Assembly (NCBI GenBank): GCA_018398765.1
Contig: JAHBMJ010002293.1
Coordinates: 40,814 to 64,362, forward strand
Length of the DNA: 23,549 bases
DNA from: Chromera velia
Taxonomy: Eukaryota > Sar > Chromeraceae
Direction of reading: 5' to 3'
Made by a program: the position numbers and the translations under genes. Shown here one piece after another: positions 1 to 12,800 of this stretch. The notes beneath the pieces are model-generated. The model worked only from the letters and a program-made list of their open reading frames with translations. It made no database searches and was not told the origin of the DNA. The stretch's first letter is position 1; each line of letters begins with the position of its first letter.

Positions 1-103
1 CACGCTGCCGTGTGAATGCACAAGAGTGTGTCCTTTATCTTCAAACAAGATGTTCCTCTTCGACCATGGATCACTGTTTCTTGGGCTTGCACGACTATTG
101 CAG

Positions 104-328
104 CCGTGTCGTGTGACGAGGTCAACGACCCCCAACCCAACACTCTCAGTGCTGAGGTGATTCGATCTGACTCCGGCCAAGCAGGGACAACCACACAAAC
201 CGCCACCTTCACATACAGCTGCAACAACGGGTACCAGATCAGCGGGACTGCAAACCCTACTTTCACGTGTACAGGGACAGCATATGCAACCTCTCAGTGG
301 CAGGGTGGGACAGTCCCGACATGCACAG
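104..328 (+). CDS. Gene A exon: sushi/CCP module 1
   Basis: A 225-base exon bounded by TTGCAG and GTGAGT, entered and left in phase 1. It encodes the sushi pattern: Cys1 (SCDEVND), Cys2 (YSCNNGY), Cys3 (FTCTGT), a Trp (QWQGG) and Cys4 (VPTC). The variant residues are AEVI, QAG and QISG, with the longer WQGG ending. It is the first exon of gene A in the window; the 103 bases before it look like intron, so more modules may lie upstream. Confidence 0.88.
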
Positions 329-3300
329 GTGAGTGAGGTCCGAATTCACGCAATTGCTGATCAGGTCGGCCGAATGCAGAAAGTGCATTGGGCTGTGCGA
401 GCACGTGGGAGAAAAGCAAGATCCCATGTACCAGTGACCTGCAAAAATCTTTGAGCGCCAGCACCGTGCACCTCTTGCTGCAAAAATAGATGAGAGAACA
501 AGTTTGTATGTGTGTGAATGCATTCCCGCAGCCGTATCGTGTGACGAAGTCAACGACCCCCAACCCAACACTCTCAGCGCGGAGGTCGTCCGGTCTGACT
601 CCGGCCAAGCAGGGACAACCACGCAGACCGCCACCTTCACATACAGCTGCAACAACGGGTACCAGATCAGCGGGTCTGCAAACCCAACATTCACGTGCAC
701 AGGGACAGCATACGCAACCTCTCAGTGGCAAGGCACCGTCCCGACGTGTGCAGGTGAGCACGACTACGTAGATACACCTCTCGTGCACTGCCAGTGGCAA
801 CATTTCGTTCTCGTTCAAGCAGCAGTCAGCAGGACAACAATGAAGCGGGGGAAGTGAAGCAAGCTTTGCCACAATCCGAAACGGTCTTTCGGAAAAGCCT
901 CGTTTACCGTGCTTTCCTCTTTCTCAACTGCTTTGGGTTATCTATGTATACTTCAATGTGTCATGTGTCAAGGAAACAAGAAGATCCAGCATCCTGTCTC
1001 TCTCATTTCTGCAGCTGTGTCGTGTGACGAGGTCAACGACCCGCAACCTAACACCCTCTCTACTGAGGTGGTGCGGTCTGACTCCGGTCAAGCAGGGACA
1101 ACCACGCAAACCGCCACCTTCACCTACAGCTGCAACAACGGGTACCAAATTAGCGGGACTGCAGACCCCACTTTCACGTGCACAGGAACCGGATACGGCA
1201 TATCTGCGTGGCAGGGTGGGACAGTTCCTACCTGCACTGGTCAGTTTGTCTTGCGTCTGCTCTCATGTTGGGCAGACGACGTTGATTGATCGTCCACTGT
1301 CTAGATTCAATCAAGAGATGAGAAGGATTCATTGACCGATCAGTGCAGTAATTTGTTTGTCGGTCGGACACAGCACAAGATACCCCATATTCAAATTTCA
1401 TCACTTGCACGAAGAGATGCTGGTTCACCCAAGTGTATTGCCATTTGGATTTCTCTTTCGACTGGGGCAGCATCAAGCATTCACTCATCTCATAGGTGCA
1501 AGGAATAGATTTTCGTGTGCACCGTCTCTGAAGATTCGCAGCATCTCTAATTTCTGCCCCGAGCTTCTCCTTTCCCTCTCTTCACGCTTGAAGCCGGCGA
1601 CCGGGACAAATGACTCACTGTCCCTCCACTTGTGTGTCTGCCATCAGTCAATGACTGCACATCTTCCTAATTCTGCCCGAAACTTTATGGCCACCTCTGC
1701 AGCCGTATCGTGTGACGAGGTCAACGACCCCCAACCCAACACCCTCAGCGCGGAGGTCGTCCGGTCTGACTCCGGTCAATCGGGGACAACCACACAAACC
1801 GCTACCTTCACCTACAGCTGCAACATTGGGTACGAATTGGTGGGATCTGGGACGCCTTCGTTCACGTGTACAGGGACAGCATATGCAACCTCTCGGTGGC
1901 AGGGCACCGTACCGACGTGTGCAGGCAAGTCCACGTGCATCCTTCCCAGGGTGCGCTTCAACTTCGTTCAGATAAGAAGAGGACGACTGTCTAGCTTTGC
2001 CATCGCGTGCGAGACATCCTAAGTATCAAAATGACCTCAACAAGCACCACACTGCCTTTTCTTCTTTTCAGTCAAACCTGTTCCCTTGAAAACGAGTATG
2101 TGCATGCGTAGACACTGTTTGTTTCATTCTGTCCATTTTGTATCGCCGAGTCGAGCCCCTCAGTCACTTAGTTCATTTCTTCCCTCTCCAGCCCTTCTGA
2201 TTCCTTTTTCAGCATATGAGCAAACCTCTCCACCCTGTAATCCATCTGCTGTTGGGTCACTGCAGCTGTTTCGTGTGACGAGGTCAACGATCCACAGCCC
2301 AACACTCTCTCTACTGAGGTGGTGCGGTCTGACTCCAGCCAAGCAGGGACAACCACACAGACCGCCACCTTCACATACAGCTGCAACAATGGGTACCAGA
2401 TCAGCGGGACTGCAAACCCTACTTTCACGTGCACAGGGACAGCATATGCAACCTCTGAGTGGCAAGGCACAGTACCGACGTGTGCAGGTGAGAGTGTTTA
2501 CAGCTTGCCCTCTACACGGCTCGGTACTTGATCGCGAGGATTGCTTCCTTGCAGAAGGCTGCATTATTCGTCTGATTAGTCTCGCTGTCTCTTTTGAATC
2601 ACCCGACTGTGAAGTGAGGTGGCTGCCATCCCATCTGTTTCCCTGATTAATTCTTTGAACTTCGAGGTCCTTCTTAGCTTTTCCAGGGTAACGTGAAGAG
2701 TCTTTTGGATTCAAGATCACTACTGCCTGCTCTATTTCGTCCGCCAGAGAGGTGAATCAAACGCACAACGGAGTTCATGGTTCCTCACGGCATGACTGCA
2801 GCCGTATCGTGTGACGAGGTCAACGACCCCCAACCCAACACGCTCAGCGCGGAGGTCGTCAGGTCCGACTCCGGTCAATCGGGAACAACCACGCAGACCG
2901 CTACCTTCACCTACAGCTGCAACAATGGGTACGAATTGGTGGGATCTGGGACGCCTTCGTTCACATGTACAGGAACCTCCTACGCCTCGTCCGCGTGGCA
3001 GGGAGGCACTGTGCCGACGTGTGCAGGTGAGTGTTTGCTTGATGGAGCGGCACGGGCGTCGGAGCGATTTGAGACAGGGCCAGTTTGTCACTGTGTGTCA
3101 GTAAATCAACGGACTTTCTCGTGTATCTGAACGTTTTTACGTCCAATCTGTTTTCACCACCCAGGAGAATGATTCTTTTCGCTTACACTTTGGACTTTCC
3201 ATACAACGACCTTATTTTTGCTTGACCTCCATGTTTGTGCCAACTTGGTGCTCACATACGCTCTTCCGCGTCGTCTCAACGCAAAGCAGCGAGGTTCATG

Positions 3301-6300
3301 GTGAAACTCTCTCTGTGGCAAAGTACCGCAAATGCTGTATTTTGAATGCTGAACGAACGTTGCAGCCGTGGCCTGCGACGAGGTGAATGACCCTCAGCCG
3401 AATACTTTGACCGCTGAGGTCGTTCGGTCTGACTCTGGCCAATCGGGAACAACGACACAGACCGCCACCTTCACATACAGCTGCAACAGCGGGTATCAGC
3501 TTGTTGGTTCTGGGACTCCGACTTTTACCTGCACGGGAACGGCATATGCAACCTCGGAGTGGCAGGGCGGGACAGTCCCGACATGCACAGGTGAGCAAAG
3601 CGAAAGAATTCTACAGTTTCGAGTCAATGGCACATCCTAATCTGATTTGCTGCTTGCTCTAAATGAAAATGATGCGACCCAAGCACAGCACAATTTTTTC
3701 ATTCCTTTCCTGCAGCTGCCATGTGCGATGAAGTAAACAACCCCCAGCCAAACACCCCTGGCGCGCATTCCGTGCGATCTGATTCTGGTGGACAGGCGGG
3801 GACCACGGGGGGCAGCGCGTTGTTCAACTACACGTGCAACACCGGGTATGTCTTCAACGTCAGCTCTTCGATTGCGTTCAGCTGCACAGGAGACGCACTC
3901 GGAACCTCATCGTGGAAGGGGACGGCTCCAGACTGCTTCAGTCAGTCAGAGGGCGGAGGAAGTCTGCGTTTTTGCCCGCACCTTCTTCATATGTCTCTCC
4001 TTTCTTCTGCGTCTGGTCAATGTCTCTCACTTTCCCCCCAACTACATGTTCAAGGTGTCCCGGCATCACCCACCTGACCCTCTGCAGGGCTTCGCATCCT
4101 CTCATTCAATCATTCAAGTGAGTTTCCTCTTTCGATCTCGGAGACTCCACCATGCATGCATGCCTGCACCTCCTCTCCTCTTCCGGTGCTGTCTATCTCC
4201 CTCTGTGCAGACTTTGACGAGTGCACCAACCAGACGCACAACTGTGTGCCGAACTACGCGACCTGCACAGACACGGACGGCTCCTTCGAGTGCGCGTGCA
4301 ACGACGGCTACCAGGGGAACGGGGTGGACGTGTGCGGATGTGAGTCGATCAGCCCCCTCTCCCCTCTAAACCTGTGTTGGATGCCTACCTGAGTGCGTTT
4401 GTCTGTATTTCTGCCTGCATATCTGCTTGCGTCCCTGTGTTTCTGCTAGAAAAAGGACGTTGGAGCGCGACGAAGGGTTTTCAAAAACAGCACGTGGAAA
4501 ACGTGACCGGAAATTAGTTGAAATGCTTTCAGATTGCCAACGACCGGATCCCTCCATTTGAGAGGCTCAGACTGATCAAAGTCTCATATATTTCTTCATT
4601 AAGTGCTCGAAAAATAAGTTTTTAAGGCGGCCTGAAGCAACATTTGTGTTCCTTTTTGTGGCGGCACTTGCATATCGCAAAGAAAACAGCGAGACATACT
4701 CTCTTGTATGCTTGGTGTATCACAAAGCTTCAAGAGTAACCTGAATCTTTGTTCCTCTATACTTTTTGTTTCTCTGCAGTCACCGCTGGGCCTGTGGTAA
4801 GTTTTCCTTCGTCACAATAAGTGAAACAGCAAAGCACATGTGAGCACGATAAACTGCAAACGGAGGACAAACGCCTGCGAGCGAGACGTACGACTTTTCT
4901 TCTGTTCAGTTCTTTCCTCTTCGTCCCCGATTCCGTCCGCTGATTTCTTTCTGCTGGTCCTTTCTTTCCATTTTCCTCTCTCGATTTCTTTGTTCTTCAC
5001 TTCGAGTGTGCATCTTGCTGTATTCACTAGGTTCCAAACTCTCTTTCCACACTCATTGCCATCGTCTTCCTACCCTGACAGGTAAAAGACATTTGTGAGT
5101 CGGACGGGAGCACTCCAGCTGCAGAAGTGACGAGCAACTACGACACCGAGATGGCAGCTATCCAGCAGTGGCAGACGGACAACTCGGGCGTGTCTGGGAG
5201 TGCCGAATTGGTCTGTATGTTTCTGCTGTCTCTTGTCTTGCATGAAGAGAACAGAACAGCAAAGGCAATCGGCCACAGTGCGCGTGTTTTTGTTGAAGTA
5301 AGGAATATGAAAGTTGGTCTGCGTGCGTGTACAGATAGGGGGAGCGAGAGAGGCACGGAAGTGATTCAAGCCACTCCTCCACCACTCTCTCTCGCTTCCT
5401 CACCTACTCCAGTCTCTGCCCTTCCCGGTACCAGCAACCTGCCTCCGTTCTCCCACTTCGCACTTCTGGGTATTGATATGAATTTCAGTTCTCCCACCAT
5501 CTTCACCAAATAAAAGCAAAAACTAATCTTCCATGCAGGCGGCTGATTCCCTCTCAATATTGGACACCAAACTCCAAGAATGTCTCGCCGTGGCGTCCCC
5601 TGAGGAAAAGCAGCATATCGCGAAGGATTCTGCATCGTCTGCTGTGGAGACCATATCCAACCTCCTGGTCGGTCAAGCAAACAGACAGACAGGCAGACAG
5701 GCAGACAGGCTTAGTCAGGCAGACAGATAAATCGCAAGTCATGCATGCGAATAGTCAATTAGCGAAACAGTCGTAGTCATGCTTCAACTTGCTTTTTCTC
5801 TCTTTCTTGCTTGTTTTTTTCCTTCCCATCTCTCCGCAGTTCCGTCTTTCTGTGTTGAAGAGAGCTGAAGGGCGTCTCTATCTGATGACAGGGCACCTCT
5901 CGTGTGAAGGATGCAATCGACATGATCCAAAAGTGCTTCTTGACTGTCCTCCAATATTGATGTGTAGAAATGTTTGCGTTTTGCACCCTATAACAAACCA
6001 TCTGCACGCCTGTATATGCACTCACTCCTGTGTCTGGATGCAGACCGCAATGGACTCCGAGGCCCTTGCGGCCACAGGAGGAGCCGGCGGAGGCGCCAGC
6101 TCGGGGGGCGACACTTCCGGTGGGAGCGATTCAAGCGGCGGCACCACACTCGGAGGAAGTGTGGTCGTCACGGCCCCCGCTGCCGAGAAACCCTCGCAAG
6201 AAGACAGAGAGGTCGCCACTGCAGCCGCTGTGAAGATTCTGCAAGCTGTTGACAACATCGGTGGGTGGGTCTCTCTATGGCTTTCTTTCTTTCTTTCTTG

Positions 6301-9300
6301 CTGTGGACGTCAGAGGCCCCCTTTGGGGTTGAGTCTGTCACCACAGCGTGCGTGCGTATGTGCAGTCTCGTCCCGCACACGCATCTTCGTGTATGCATAT
6401 GTGTACGAAGTCTGAATTTAAAGCCACGCGTCGGGGAGTAAATTGGAGATGGAGAAGAGGAAGGAATGATCTGTCTCTGGCCGCTTTTCAATCAACTGAA
6501 TGCACAATTTGTGCATGAGGCTGAATCAGATGCTCACTCACTCGATCGATGTCCCCAATCTGGGTCCTGCCTGCTTCAGTCTCGTCCATTCTCACAGCTG
6601 AAAGACGGCCCTCTGATTTTTTTCTCTGCAGCTGACAACTTGGCAGAGGCAGTTCCGATCGGAGAGGTGACGATTATCAAAACAGAGACGCTTTCCATCG
6701 CGGTCCAAAGTTCTCCCCCCGATGCGAGGGTCGTTGTCGCAAAATCAGAGACGGCCTCGATTGAGTTGGAACTGGCGGATACAAACATTATCGGTTGGTC
6801 GCTTGATTTGTTGATCAGTATAAAGAAACGTGTTGGGACACAGAGAGGCAGCGAGAGAAAGAGAAAGAGGGAAAGCGAGCGTTGCAGAAGACTCCGGGGA
6901 ACAAGGCATTGTCAGGTGAAAAACCATCACGCCGCTCAGAATATCTGAAGACCAGTGCGCTTGTACAAGTGCCTTGGAGTGTTTGAAGAAAGCAGGAAGA
7001 CCATCAAAAAGAGCGGACTACATATTTATCTCGCCATCGCCTACTTGCTGAGAGGGACCTCGTATGGAAAAAATGCCGATAATCAGATTCTTTTTTTTTA
7101 TTATTTTGTGTCCCTCCCTGCAGCTTCCATTCCCCAAACCGGCTCTTATGAAGACATCACCAGGACGATTAGACAGTCGATGCCGAGCACAGCAAGATCT
7201 GACAATAGCGACAAAGCTCGATCCCTCACTCTGATGGAGTCTGTGAGTAATCCCGCTCCTTTCGCGGGCGCCCGCACGAGAGAGAACGGTTTTGTGACCA
7301 ACGGTCTCTCTCCTTTTGTCAGAATGGCGGCGCGACAGGGGGGCGAGGTGATTGGAGGAAGCCGGACTCCGATGCTCTCTTCGGGTGGTAGTTCAAGCAG
7401 GGCTGCAGGAGGGCGGTCGAGTCGCCGTCTAGACTCTTCTTCTTCTTCTTCTTTTTCTTCTCCGCTAGATGGAGTGGAGAAGGGAGAGGAAATAAGCCAG
7501 CGTGGTCTTGCCGAAGTGACCAGCATAGGCAAAAATGTCGCGCGTGTGGAGTTGTCATCGCCCGAACAGCAGAACCTTCTCACCCAGAGAGATTTGATCG
7601 AGGCGGAGTGGAGTGCGTACAGGCTTGGAAGGACTGGAGGGACATGGAAGGTGGGGTGTGCTCAGCTGGACGTGCAGAACGAGGAATGGACACACGACGG
7701 TCGGTCCCCTCACTACGCAGTCGCTCACGCACTGTATTTGCTTTCAGACAAGAGTTTGCTGGCCAACAGCCTGAAATGAGTGTCTTCGCATCTGTCTTCT
7801 TACAACTGATAGCATGTATACGTGAGGGAGCGAAGAGTGTGTTGCCCTCTTGTTATACAGTCTGCTGATCACCCTGTCGTCCGTCCGCCCGTCGTTATCC
7901 ACATGCAGTCCTCTCGGCCCAAAGACAAACAACATGATCATCTGGGTTTTGTACGAGTTATTGTTTGTGACATAAAGAAGATGCTGTTGCGCTACACTGA
8001 ACAAATTTCGCAGGCTGCATAATCACTGGGGCTGAAAAAGGAGACATCACTGACGAGCAGATCGTGTGCGAGTGCGAGATCAGGGCGATGGAGGCCATTT
8101 TCTCAATCAGTCAGAGAGTCAGTCAGTCAGTCAGTCAATCAGTCGATCGGATCCTCAGGTTCACTGATGTGTTGTTTGACGGGACGGTCCCTCCCGTGAT
8201 GCGTTCAAGAGAAATAAAAGCATTGAGTGTTGTCAGCCGTCATCAATTCTTGGGCTGTGCAAAACCCCTGACCGTCAAGAAACAATTCTCTCCCGCACGA
8301 AGTCTATATACATACACATATTAATATATCTATATATACGTACACGTGTGTGTGTGTGTGCCTTCAGTATGTTGAGCCCCCTGCGGCCCTTCCGACTGCC
8401 GGCACTGCACAGCAAAACGTGCTGGAAGACCTGCCGGACGTGGGTTTCCTCTTCCTTTTGCAGACGGTCAGTCAGTCGGCATTGTGTACTACTCAGCATC
8501 AATAAGGAGTCGAATGGCAAATCAACCGGAATAAATTCTTCTTTTGTCTCAGCAAGACTACGCTTGCACCGACTGATCGATTTGCTGAATGGGTGAGTTT
8601 CTTTTCATGGCGTGTGACAAACGTATTCCACCAACAAGCGGGAAGACCCTGGAATGGAAACTGCGAGGCCACACCACAAGGAGGGACTTGTCGAGAAAGG
8701 CGGTGCTCTGGCTGGATAGCCATTGTCGGAATCAAAGAGTAAGCATGGATGCAAACCTTCGTGAAACGTCAATGCTTCGTACCCGCATGCCTGCAGGTTG
8801 CTCTCTCTTCTGTGTGCATATTTGGGGCGCTCACGGTTCTCATTCACACGTCAGTTGAGCTTTTCCTTGTGCAAACACTCTCCATCTCTTTTGCCTAGAC
8901 ACAAGTCTGGCGTTTTTCGTCCCTTTGAGGAAGAATTCGACTTCTTCAACCGAAATCAGCAGTAACTCAAATTCTCTGCCAGTGTCTCAAACGATGACCG
9001 GTGTGAACACTTGGCCTCTTTCTGCTCAGCTCACCGTTTGGGTAATACATCAAGCATTTTGCAGCTTGTCTCGGTCTTTGTACACTGACTTTCGGCAAAT
9101 AACAATGAATGAAATTGCAGAGCGTACAAGGCCGAGAGAAAGCTGCTCCCCCTTCTGCCGGAGGTCTCTCCCAGCTTGTCCATCTGTGATTGGAGGCGCC
9201 GACAAACGAAGCAACCAGGGCGTCCAAAGGTGTCTGCACTGAAGGACCTCCAGTCGAATAGGAGAAGGTCAACTGAGGCCGTCTCCGGGGGCACTGAAGA

Positions 9301-9681
9301 CCTGCGAAGGGCAGGAAAATACCACAGCAGTCAAAAGTCGTCTGGTGGGAAGGGGAAGGGGACCGGCAGAGGGCGAGGGAAGGGCGTCGATGGCAAAAAG
9401 GAGGAGACGGGGTCCTCTCAAGCCCTCCAGGAAATCACTGCGAGGGCAAAAGCCCTGTTCGCAAGTCAAGAGCACGTACACAGGATCCGAAAGTATGTGA
9501 GTGCACGAATGGATGGGAGGAGTCAGTGAAGAAGTGAATCAGTCGCATTGCGATGCGCACGAGAATTGTCAATGCCTCTTCGTAGTCTGAAGCCAGAAAA
9601 CGGTGCTGCTTGCACGCATGCCTGTATGTGAGCGCTCTTGCGTATGTGTGTGTGTGTGTGTGTGTGTTTGTTGGTGTGTGT

Positions 9682-9722
<41 letters not shown>

Positions 9723-9758
9723 TGTGTGTGTGTGTGTGTGTGTGTGTTTGTTGGTGTG

Positions 9759-9818
<60 letters not shown>

Positions 9819-12800
9819 CAGGTGTGCATGGCATGTTTCCTTTCCAATTCCATGCAGAAGGCCTTTATGTGGAGTGTGTGTTTCTCCTCTGCGATGCATG
9901 TAGATTCTTCAATCCAAGACGCATTGTTGCCTTCCACATGTCCCGCGGTGTTTCCTTCGATCAGACAGGCAGCATCCTGTCCAGACCGGCACAAAAGAGG
10001 AGTGCGTCAAGTTCCTGCTCATGCCGCTGTACCTGTCTCAGATTTGCCTTCATGAGACAGATGTCACTAGGGACCTGTGATGCACCTGTCATTCGAAGAG
10101 CCCTGAAGGTGCGACAGGCACAGTTTATGGAGGCACAGAGAGGGTACGCGACGAATCAGGAAGAGCGACAGAAGGCATTGTGGAAAGAGATGGAAGTAGA
10201 GATGGCAGGGCGGCAGTATGAGATGGGATTTGTCTTCAGTACTGCGGAGATCAAGGCACGAGTCTTGCGGGCAATGAAGGAAAGCCGCAAAGGAAAGCAG
10301 AAGAGCCAAAAGGGACCTTCAAAAAAGGAAGAAACGGATTCCGATTCTGATTCTTCGAGCAATTTTGATTCGGACAGCAGCGGGGACAGCAGTAGTAGAA
10401 ACAGCTCAGGCAGCTCCAAAGAAAGGAAGGGAGAGGGACACAAGGGCCCTGGAGAGACAGTATCGGAGTCTGAGGAGCTGTACCACGACCTCTCTGCTCT
10501 GATGGACGAACTTCATGCCCTTGAAGAAGACGAGAAAAAAAGCAGAGAGGGACAGTTGAAAGAGAAAATGAAGAATTTGAAAGACAAAGCTGCTTTGATT
10601 CTCGGACGCGAAAAAGGGACAGCAAACCAGTCCACGCTTCCTCCTCCTGGGGAGTCTGGTGGCCGTGGAGCGCGCGGTGAGGTCGTACTCCTGTTCCCGT
10701 CACAAAGTGAGGACGACAGAAGAGAGGTGGAAGAGGAATTGTCCAAAAGACGAGGCAGTGTCACAGACAACACTGTTCGTCTTGTGGAAGACGGAGGGGT
10801 CAACCTCTCTGCCTCCGGTTCTTTCGGTCAGTTGACTCCCTTCAGGTCTGCAGCGGCGGCTCCCGAGAAAGAAAAAGAGAAGAGGACGGAGTGCGAAAGT
10901 GAAAGCATCGAGAGTGCAAAGAGCCAAGAGGATGGTGAGAGCGTTCAGAGCATCGAGAGCGCGAAAAGTCAAAAGAGTGAGAGTGAAGAGAGTCAAAGTG
11001 GGGAGAGTTCGGAAGACGAAAGTGAAAGTTCAAATAGCGTGGACGGAAGGCACGCAGGAGATGAAAAGACTGAGAAGCAGAAGGAAGAGTCGATTGCCAG
11101 CATTAGCAGTGTGAAGAGCGAGGACCTAGGAGACGAAGACGAGGAGATCGAGAGCATCAGTTCAGGGTCCATCGTGGAAGAGCACCCAACAAATGTTGCA
11201 AGAGTATTTTCATCCGAAGGAGAGAGAGATGGAGAAAGCAGATCTCCTCCCCTGGCTGTCCAACGAGAGGCCTCGGATGGGTCCTCTCTCTCCATCGATC
11301 CTTCAAGCATCTCTTCTGCTTCAGAGCAGCAAAGCATTGCAGAGTCAAAGGATCCCACGGAGGAGGGAACACACGCACAAACCCAATCGGCAGACATGCA
11401 ATCATCTCCCAGTGAAGGGAAGGAAAGAGAGAGCAAAAAGCAGCCACGACGTCTCAAGAGCACTGCAGCAGAAGTCTTCCGTCGTCTTTCTGCATGCGGT
11501 CTGGGTGCTCCCGCAAAGAGATGGAGAGCCCCCATGTCCATCGTCGCTCCCGCAGACGCCTCGAGGGACGGCACATTGCCGCTCAGGTGCGTCGGAATTT
11601 TTGGTGGATAAAAGCGCAGGCGGGGCAGACACACCTCGGTTGGACTTTTGTTTCGACTTTTCGGTGATCTGTCTTCTCTCCGCGATGTTTCTCTTATTTT
11701 CTCAGTATTCTGGTGATCATTTTCTTCTTCCGCTCTTCATCTGTATGTTTCTTCCGTCATTCGTATCTGCTTCACACTTTTTTGTGTCTTCAGCGCGACC
11801 CTGAATTGATCTCTATTCTCTTGCTTATGTCTCGGTTCGACCACTGCACGGTGCTTGTGTGGGTGAGCTTGCTTTCTGAATCATTTAATCTATGCGTGTC
11901 TGCTTCTCTACAACCATGCAGGACACGTTTTTGCCTCTTCAGCTTTCCTTTCATTTGCTGGTCAGTCTTCAACTGCTTCCAACCCATTTGAGTTCATGTT
12001 GATGTGCAATTTTCCTCTCCCATTGCACACTTTCTTGCCTCGCCCGCACTCGACGTCTGCTCTAAGCTTCCCTTGCTTGCTACACAAAAAGTGTATGAAG
12101 TCCCAGCGATGTATGGATTCATTGTTTTGGGAGCCTCAATGCACGCCCGTGCGCTTCCCGAGTACGTTGACGAGCGGGTGATGTGTTCAGAATATCCAAA
12201 GGAATTTCCATCAACTTTGCGTGCAGGATGAACATCAAGAGGAACATCATTGCCGTCCGGGTCTCCAGGGCCAAACTGGTTGCGGAGATCTCGAACCTCT
12301 CCATTCTGACCGAGGCACTTGTGTTCACTTGCAAAATGCTTCTCACCCTCAACGGAGCATTCTTTCTCTGTCTGACGACTGTCATCACAGGAGAAACAGA
12401 TGACAGACACACCAACAGAAGACCAGTCACAATGGACAATGCCCCCGAGGGTTTCGGCCTCGAGGGGTACGGAGACATGGAGGCTTTCCTCAATGCCTCT
12501 GCCCTCAAAGCACTCATCTCCTACCTCTCCGTTGAGCTTCTCTTTGCCCTACTGGCGTCTCCCACGTTGAATGCCATATGGAGTGCCGAGAATTCGTACG
12601 GCCTCATTGACCCTGAGGTCCTCATTTGGAAGTCTCAGCAAAGCGCCGACGGAAATATCAAAGGGGAAAACGAGGGACAAAGAGAAAAGAAGGAAATTCA
12701 AGCGTCCCAAAAGAACACGGAAGACGCCGAAAAGACAGAGGACCATAAGGAGGAGGAGGGACAGCTGGTTGATCTCGGTGCGTGGGGTCTACACTACTTC

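Larger units (their letters stand above)
1240..4210 (+). other. Introns of the module array longer than 250 bases
   Basis: The introns at 1240-1702, 1925-2265, 2488-2801, 3027-3365 and 3941-4210 lie between module exons. By eye they share no sequence beyond splice sites, although the exons they separate are near-identical. They are pyrimidine-rich before each acceptor. I see no RNA gene, mobile element or second coding region in them. Open reading frames running through them are chance extensions of exon frames. Confidence 0.7.

Noticed and set aside
263..872. Antisense open frames opposite the sushi exons
   Set aside because: They recur only because the exons are repeated. They are reverse shadows of the sushi coding sequence with no independent features.
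1357..2022. 221-codon open frame covering sushi module 4 and the intron before it
   Set aside because: Only 1703-1924 matches the module. The upstream part has no counterpart in sister introns and lies before a good acceptor.
7243..7322. Possible 80-base intron (GTGAGT...TTGTCAG) inside exon 7124-7699
   Set aside because: Removing it shifts the frame and gives a stop within about 65 bases, whereas reading through keeps one long frame to the GPS box.
9603..9994. Long open frames of alternating Cys-Val or Thr-His on both strands
   Set aside because: They are translations of the TG/CA microsatellite; no start context, splice continuity or domain supports them.
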